Part shown: positions 57,376 to 64,000 of the stretch, piece after piece
Position numbering within the stretch: position 1 is the first letter of the stretch
Layout: each line of letters begins with the position of its first letter
NCBI RefSeq assembly: GCF_037975245.1
Contig: NC_092574.1
Span: forward strand, 4,330,713-4,394,712
Source: Apostichopus japonicus
Taxonomy: Eukaryota; Echinodermata; Holothuroidea; Aspidochirotida; Stichopodidae
Length of the DNA stretch: 64,000 nucleotides
Direction of reading: 5' to 3'
The notes under the pieces: model-generated
The model's database searches: none
What the model was told of the DNA's origin: nothing
Seen by the model: only the letters and a program-made list of their open reading frames with translations
Made by a program: the position numbers and the translations under genes

Positions 57376-59610
57376 AGGTTTCCGTACACGTAGGTTATAA
57401 GGCTATATACAACTAGTTAACAAGTCAAAAGACACAGACATACCGTCAAATGTCTTTTTTGTGTACACTCATTGGTCTTTTACTCTAAAGTTTGTGTACC
57501 TAAGGTGGCATAATCCTATTAGAGTCTATATCCATCCGCTCGATTGTTCTCCTGTTTCAGGAAAAGTGCCAAAAAGCAGTAGGAGAACATCTTTTTTGAC
57601 CTGTTATCAATCATGATCTAGTTTTTTGGTGGCTTGCATATTGAAGAGCATGAATGGAAGAACATGTGGTGAGAAAATTGGGTCGATTGAGGCAATTTTA
57701 GACCATTTAGGCCTCCCAGGAGCAGCGTAGGAAATTTGTTTACCACTGAGTGAAGAGATTTGTTTACAAGTGACGAAAACTTCCGGCTCGGATAGCAAAA
57801 AATCTACATGGTCATGATACGGAAAATTGATGGTGCCATGAAAGGCCAACTTGTCAGCTATCCGGTGATGGGTAGCGTTTAGCTAGTGAAAACTTCTATC
57901 TAGACTTAGAGACCACATTACTTTTGTGATTTAGTGTGTACGTAAATGGGGCTTTTAATGGGCGTATGCTACCCTAACGAATTGTTATTCAGTTGCAAAC
58001 AGATTTTCATCTTTCTGTCTGATAATGTGACCAAGAGCAGACAACCTTTCTGGTTGGTATGAGAGGTGGTTTAACCGTATCTGAAACCACAAAGATTCGG
58101 TAAATGGGAAACTTTCCAGATGGACACTTTCCCAAACTTCAACAGCGCCCTCTTTACTCTTTTCGGCAACGCGCTTTGTATATTTATTTTGGACACATCT
58201 GTTTGTTTTTCGTTTAGCCTTATTGTCTGTATGTATCTTCTTTTTGTACTTTTCTATAGCAATCAATGGAACAAACAAAAAGTAACAGAGACCAGAGTGA
58301 CTATTCTGGAAGGAAAGTTTGTGTAAAACTTTGTTGTAAATCGTTCACTGTACAATATGGCTACCCCATAGAAATTGACCTAGGAAGAATGCTGACACAG
58401 TGTATCGCCGTGTGTTGAAGCAGTGAAGCCTTGAAATTAGTGAGGGCGCTTTGCGTTGTACGGCAAAAAGCATGACCATTTGTACGTCTTCATACATATA
58501 TTGTGCATTCGACTTTGAAATTGAATTTGCTTTTATCCGTGTTTTCGAAAGAGTAGATGTACTTTTCACAACAGAGCCACGTTATGGCGACCTTTGAAAA
58601 CTTTCTTCTTTTTGCCTCTAATGACTCGAGCAAGTGGATAGTGTTTTATGCAACTTTTATTGTCTATAATCTCCGGATCTGAGAGGCACATGGCAAACAT
58701 TTTTCTTGCTTGTATTATTTTAGTGTTCCAATCAAATAGTGTCATAGTTGTCCCTGGACAATGCTGTTAAAAAGCAACCCCCCCCCCCTCTCCCACACAC
58801 ACCTACTTTTGTGTAAAACTTCCATATTAGTTTGTGCATGCAGTTATCAGTTTAATGTTAATGTTTCTATGGGTTATCCACACTTAGTGTACATGTGTCA
58901 TAACTGTAAATGAAATGACATGTCAGAATATCGGAAGCTATGAGAATACATACTGTACTCATCATATCCTCTATTTCTTTAGGGTTTCTTGGAAATCTAG
59001 TAGTCGCTCAGGCAAAAGGAATTTAGAATGATCGGAACGCACGACTCTCCTTTAGATTCTTGGCACTTTCTCTTCTTACAAGTATATGACTTTTCGAAGT
59101 TTATCATATAGTAATGATGATAAATAGAAACAGATGTAAATTGAAGCAGTTATATAGGGTCATGTTACCGTCGAGTAGCATATAGGGCCGGTGTACGGAG
59201 AAAAAAGGTTTGCGTCAAAAAAAGTTACCGACAAACAAAAAACAAATACATCAAAACATAAAACAAATATTTGGATTAAGAATAGTTCATACTTTTCCAG
59301 GTGTCACGTTTTCTTGCCATGAGACTGCTGATATAGCACTTACACGAAATCAATGCAAGTCGCAGTTTTTTTTTTTATATTTCTGTCGGACTAACTAATT
59401 CACAACATTCAAACAAGTTGCACGTTCGTGTGGGATGTCAACGATATCAAAAGATCACATGGTTATTCACGTGAAAGAGTTGAGAAATTGAAATGTTAAC
59501 TAAGACAGGATCGCTATGTTATAACTTATCCATGCCCAGAAGCAAGTAACGAGGATCAGCGATATAGGAACCACCTGTGAGCGTGCACGTATGTAGCAAG
59601 CTGTAAGTTA
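57376..59610. other. No confident gene; possible transcript between promoter-like site and 3' exon
   Basis: Contains an unsupported plus-strand 50-codon frame after a CTATAG acceptor (58266-58418) and minus frames at 57607-57849 and 57985-58278 without domains. Poly(C) at 58779-58788. Confidence 0.3.
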
Positions 59611-59759
59611 CCAGGGATGTGTTATTTATATATAAATGAATAAACTAATTAGATCGTCATGGAGGGGGGGGGGGGGAATTAATGAGTTTTACGTAGGCTA
59701 TTGAAGTGACTTTAGTTTTGTAACATTCCGTTGTTCATCCATAAATAACACATCCCTGG
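59611..59759. mobile_element. 149-bp MITE with 18-bp perfect inverted repeats
   Basis: CCAGGGATGTGTTATTTA (59611-59628) is exactly inverted at 59742-59759. The interior carries a (G)13 run. Superfamily not assigned; no clear target duplication. Confidence 0.85.
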
Positions 59760-59935
59760 GGGTATACTCTATGTCTCACGCAATTGAATCCTCAGGTGAT
59801 ATGCTAAATTACTATGTACGTGTTACTTATTAAAGTTAATAAGTATTCTATAGTTTCTCTTATTGTCTTACTTATTTAACCACCACGTGGTGTCTCGCTC
59901 CTTCTTCTTCTCCTTCTTCTTTTATTCTCTTTTAG

Positions 59936-60165
59936 CTGATAAGAAACCAAAGATGAAGTCTCGTGTTTCGGACACGAGCGTGAAGTAATCGAAACCCGAT
60001 GTTTTCTACACAAATATACGATTTTGCTTTCCTTTGGTATGTTTATAAATTCAAAGTAACACCGGTGACGTCAAACATGTGCATTAATGTTCAATGTTGA
60101 ATAATCGTCTAGAAATTAATGTGAGAAAAAAATAATAAAGATTAATAAAAGCTGATATGAAAGAA
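59936..60165 (+). CDS. Candidate terminal exon with 3' UTR of a plus-strand gene
   Basis: A 40-nt polypyrimidine tract (CTTCTTCTTCTCCTTCTTCT...TCTCTTTTAG) is a textbook 3' splice site ending at 59935. The exon then reads, in phase 1, DKKPKMKSRVSDTSVK followed by TAA (59986-59988), a basic C-terminal tail. Two AATAAA signals at 60134-60139 and 60144-60149 fit a polyadenylation site near 60165. Upstream exons are not identified, so the protein is unknown. Confidence 0.4.
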
Positions 60166-60428
60166 AAAGTAGAAAATTATATTTAGCTGTAAAACGTTCA
60201 GGTGAACGCGAGGTATACTTGTATACAATGGTCGACGATATATTAATTTATTGATATATTCGGAAATTTCAAGCTTTACCCTGCAAAAGGTGGATTAAAG
60301 AATGAACACAAATGAAGAGAATATTTGCAATATAATCTGCTAATGATATTCATTGCTGTAATGACTATAAAGATACATCCAAGCAGGGAGTTGTTATGGA
60401 ACAACAACTCCATGATTCAAGGCATTAT
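60166..60428. other. No feature seen
   Basis: Intergenic, AT-rich. Confidence 0.35.
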
Positions 60429-60495
60429 AGAGGCCCTGAGCGGATCTGCGGCCTGAGCGGATTAGAGGCCCTGAGGGGACTAGAGGCCCTGAGCG
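60429..60495 (+). repeat. Short GC-rich minisatellite
   Basis: Four imperfect copies of GAGGCCCTGAGCGGATTA. Confidence 0.8.
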
Positions 60496-61574
60496 ATGGA
60501 CGTAATGAATCAGAGAGAAATAGAGAGGTGGGTGGAGAGAGGTGGAGAGAGATAAACAACGTTTATTTTTATTAGTAATGAAGACAATTTCAATATAACA
60601 ACATATTATTCCTTTATCGCGTGCAAAGCGTTGACATCCAGACGACACGCGTTGATCAGGACGAGGTGGTATTGTTGTGTTTACTATAGTCAACTTTGAA
60701 CAGAATTTTACGACGAGTGGGGGGTTTTTGCAAATCATGGCAAGACAACATGTATTACACACTATATCAGGGTCGTCACATTGGGGTTGGGGGGGTGGGG
60801 TGAGAGTGGAGATGGGGTGTATAGCACGCACAGACGTGCCAAACCGTTGGTTGTAGGACAAATGACGTTGTCAGATTTCCGGACGGATTATGAAAGTAAC
60901 AACGGATCCCTTGTTTGCTCGATTGTTCATAGTTCTTTATGATAGTCCATAACGCTTGAGTTGATATAGTTGTCATTATGGGAAGTTGTCATTGCGAAAA
61001 TAGATACTTTGTTTGGAATAATATACAGAAATATAATTCAAGTTACGATCATGCAAATACCGATGACACCGATGCACTATAGTCGTGGAATCGCTTCAAT
61101 ATGGCGGTTATTTGCCCTCATGGATAGTTACTTGACATTAACGTACTGATTTGAATGATCCATGAACTAAGTACTAATTAACCAATCTGTACGGACGGAC
61201 TATTGTTTGAATTCCAAGCACTTCCATCGTGAGGAACGCGAATCGAGCACTTAACAACTGTCTTATTGCAAAGCTCGGCCTCTCGGTTAAGCTTCTGTTC
61301 GTCTCTATACGCTGCAGGATTTATCAGAGCAGAAATGAATTCTTAAAATAGAGTCAGTGAGAATAACATCACCATCACGTGCCTGTTCAGTATAACCATA
61401 GATATAGTATAAGTTAACAATTATACCGTTTGTCAAGGAATTCTATACATGTATACGTCCGATGTTTTCACCCCAAGGGCCAATATTTACATATGAATCG
61501 CACTTCTCTGGTTGTGACCTCCCGGCAGTTGACGTCAAAAACACCTCTCAAAGGAACCCTGGACCGTGAAATTT
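60496..61574. other. No confident gene
   Basis: A 155-codon minus-strand frame (60861-60394) starts at TTG, overlaps the minisatellite and has no domain. Otherwise empty. Confidence 0.35.
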
Positions 61575-61709
61575 ATGAATGAACCTAAGCGACAGGAGAT
61601 ACGCGATGACGTCTGCAGCAATATACTACATCAGGAAACCAAACTAGACAAACAGGACTGTTGGAATAAAGCTCTAATTAATCAAGACACGAAATTGTTT
61701 CCCCATTAA
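61575..61709 (+). CDS. Hypothetical 44-aa ORF
   Basis: An ATG frame of hydrophilic, protein-like composition: MNEPKRQEIRDDVCSNILHQ, then ETKLDKQDCWNKALINQDTK and LFPH. T at -3 is a poor start context. It may be part of a larger exon, since the frame is open 15 codons upstream. Not recognised. Confidence 0.2.
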   Translation: MNEPKRQEIRDDVCSNILHQETKLDKQDCWNKALINQDTKLFPH

Positions 61710-62630
61710 TCTTTAAACTATACGCATCATGCAGTATATAGTCATTCTTTATTCTATAGTTATGTATATATACTCTGCCTATTTTCCAACTGATTCTCAG
61801 TCACGAGTCAGCGTGTAGAAATCGAATCTAGAAAATTTTGAAATTTTAGAAATTTGAAAAAATGGGTTAACTTTCTAACATCTTCCTTAATCAACAATCC
61901 GCTGATGTAGAGTGGATTACTTATTTTCTTATCTCGCAATCCTTGTAATGATTCCTATAATATCAAAATACCTACATGTATTTCAAACACACCGTTATAA
62001 CTGCATTATCATAAACAATATAGCATGCATGCGTACCGTAACGTTGAAATTCGCCCCCACCACCCCCACCCCACACCCCCCAATAAAAGAGAATAGAAAT
62101 GGATGTTGCAAATAAGCTTAGTTATAGAGTGCATGTGGCCAAGAAGATAGACATGCAATTTGTTAGTTAATAGGAACTTAATTATTAATACAATAACAGA
62201 CAAACACTGTGATTGAATTATTCAGTACTTGATATAACGATCTTGGCTTCTGTTGACAACCGTGTGTACGATAAATGTACGAACCATGTAACAAGTTTAA
62301 AAGAATATACGGTAACTAAAAGAAGAGACAAATATATATGGAGACAGCAAGAATAGTGACCGAATATATCCTGTTATGTTCCCATGGCAATGACCTCGCC
62401 ATATAGTGACGGTATCTACACAAAGAAGACTAAGATGCTAAAAACCTGAAGTAGCATTTCTTAGAAAAGAAATTTAAAAATTAAATGCGCATTTGCGAAT
62501 GCATTCCCTGTTTTGTTGAGAAGGTTATGTCAATAGCATACGATCATTAACGGTATTGTTGTGAATCAACTAATGGCTTGCTCAAGTATATTACAAAACG
62601 GTTCTGTTAATTTCCATTGTTTTAATATAG
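61710..62630. other. No gene seen
   Basis: A/T-rich; C-rich stretch at 62055-62080. Confidence 0.35.
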
Positions 62631-62791
62631 GTCATGTACACAAGTCAGCAGGACCAGTGTGGTCGAGTGACTCGAGTCAAACCAAAGTCTTTCGCGGTCT
62701 GGCCGATAAAACGAACCCAAATATAGCCTATGCTGGTGCCGAAATGTTCTTACAATCGAACTTGATCAGTGGAACAGATCAGTTTGGATGA
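62631..62791 (+). other. Candidate exon, unknown protein
   Basis: TTTCCATTGTTTTAATATAG is a fair acceptor ending 62630. The following frame (phase 1) reads HVHKSAGPVWSSDSSQTKVF, then RGLADKTNPNIAYAGAEMFL and QSNLISGTDQFG before TGA at 62789. The GC content is higher than the surroundings. No domain recognised and no upstream partner exon identified. Confidence 0.25.
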
Positions 62792-63570
62792 TGGGAGGTT
62801 TTTTACCCTTTCTCGCCGATTCACTGTTACGAAAGGTGTATTTGCATCACAGCCGTACAAAAAGATATATTAGTTAATAGCGCCCTCAAATTTGCTTGCT
62901 GAATATTTGTATGGGAATCGCATTTTCAGACACGTGATGATCTTGAACAAGTTTCTCCCAGGAGGCCACCCACATTAAATGTTAATGAAATATTGCTTGT
63001 TGTGTCAAGCTGAAATTGCTTAGCAGTGGAAACTCCTTACACGTGACATCGCCTCGGGCGTACGGTCAAGTCGTTATTCGAGATGTGCTGGGGGTTGGGG
63101 TTGAGGGGTTCATTAATCAATCATTGTCTATTAACTAAGGAGAACAATGCATAAAAGGTAAGAGCGGCATGTGTGTGGGAGGGAGAGGGGGAGTGGGCGG
63201 ATCCAATTAACGTATATTACGGCTATTCACTTAATTATCGGGAATATGCGGATCTTTTCTTTGTTTTATAGTGTCTCAACTGTGAATACTCAGTAATGAA
63301 AGCAATGTACTAATGACAGGAAGAATTATTACTACTTCCAATTGTCTCAGTTTATCTGCCAACAAGAAGCTATACACCTTATAGCAGCACCACAACACGA
63401 TACTGTGTATCTGCCATGCCAGGTACATGCCGGTCAACTAACACAAACAGCATGATTACATTCGTAGGTACTGTGACACGTATCTAGGTTATTAAAGTGG
63501 CCATGACACGAAAATTTCAAAGTCCTATATTTTTGGGATCCATCAAAGAATGTTCTCTACACTGTTAAAA
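62792..63570. other. No gene seen
   Basis: A G-rich tract (GGGAGGGAGAGGGGGAGTGG) at 63178-63197, otherwise nothing. Confidence 0.35.
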
Positions 63571-64000
63571 ATTTCTGTAAATTTACAGTTAATTCCTGTC
63601 GATTTTTACAGAAAAAGCCGGTTTTCTATATTTACATGTAAACGTCTGTTATTTTAACAGACGTTTTCTGTACAGCAAGTGGTTTACACAAAATTGTAGT
63701 ATTTTTCCCTCCAAAGAAAATTTACAGGAAAATCCTGTAAAATTTTCCAGAATATGTCAGTTTTTAATATTTACATGTAAAATCTGTGATTTTTACAGAC
63801 GTTTTATGTTACAGCAAGTGGTTTACAAAAAATTGTAGTATTTTTTCCTCCAATGAAAATTTACAGGATAATTCTGTAAAATTTTCCAGAATATGTCAGT
63901 TTTTTATATTTACATGTAAACTTATGTGATTTTTACAGACGTTATATGTGTCATGTACTTTACAGAATTAGTTTTTTTTTTTTTTTTGCAATCTAATGCA
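63571..64000 (+). repeat. 139-bp tandem repeat with terminal TE-like start, running off the window
   Basis: It begins CACTGTTAAAAATTTCTGTA followed by AATTTACAG. TTTACATGTAAA recurs at 63631, 63770 and 63909 (period 139). Each unit contains GTGGTTTACA(C/A)AAAATTGTAG and a TTACAGGAAAATCCTGTAA palindrome or its variant. Such ACAG/CTGT-rich arrays occur inside DNA transposons of aquatic animals; superfamily not assigned. The right end is beyond 64000. Confidence 0.75.

Noticed and set aside
60394-60861. 155-codon minus-strand frame
   Set aside because: Starts with TTG, ends across a minisatellite, no domain or splice support.

Overview
The window is AT-rich animal nuclear DNA: long introns, microsatellites, many poly(G)/poly(C) runs, tRNA-derived SINEs and dense non-autonomous DNA transposons. 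The style (CAP-Gly exon with phase-matched splice sites, hAT-type elements with G-tract termini, LINE-like 3' tails with an AGCGCTTTGA hairpin) fits a marine invertebrate deuterostome, perhaps an echinoderm such as a sea cucumber. That assignment is an inference. There is no prokaryotic gene organisation, so most stop-free stretches are chance.

Layout. 1-4.4 kb (minus strand) holds the one secure gene: a 2,326-nt internal exon (4424-2099) encoding a CAP-Gly microtubule-binding domain followed by a long disordered tail. It is spliced in phase to short proline/serine-rich exons at 1871-1794 and 75-28, with a decayed copy at 1280-1219. No ATG of its own precedes the CAP-Gly domain. A phase-compatible first coding exon can be proposed at 11905-11840, which would make 4.4-11.8 kb an intron. 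12-15 kb is mostly unannotatable, with a possible divergent ORF. 15.37-16.82 kb is a complete hAT-like element with a perfect 8-bp target duplication. 17-36 kb is intergenic or intronic, with small dispersed repeats, a tRNA-Trp primer-binding-site-like sequence at 26.47 kb and several tandem repeats. A possible first exon of a minus-strand gene lies at 36.69 kb. 37-44 kb is repeat-rich: duplicated 320-bp units, a foldback element, a SINE, and a hAT-like element that carries a second hAT-like element.

50.8-55.7 kb is a nested hAT cluster. At least five elements show CAGTGGCG-like ends, and several have perfect 8-bp target duplications. One of them (53000-54231) looks like a composite of two elements with crosswise-matching termini and duplications, and four elements share a ~100-bp core module. 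56.0-57.2 kb is an 18-bp minisatellite with a 126-bp higher-order repeat. 57.3-62.8 kb has a paired CCAAT hairpin, a perfect-TIR MITE and a credible terminal exon with two AATAAA signals at 59.9-60.2 kb. The window ends in a 139-bp tandem repeat.

How the parts relate: the CAP-Gly gene is the only clear host function. Its duplicated small exons would vary a proline/serine linker near the microtubule-binding end. Almost everything else is the record of serial DNA-transposon insertion, nesting, tandem expansion and recombination.
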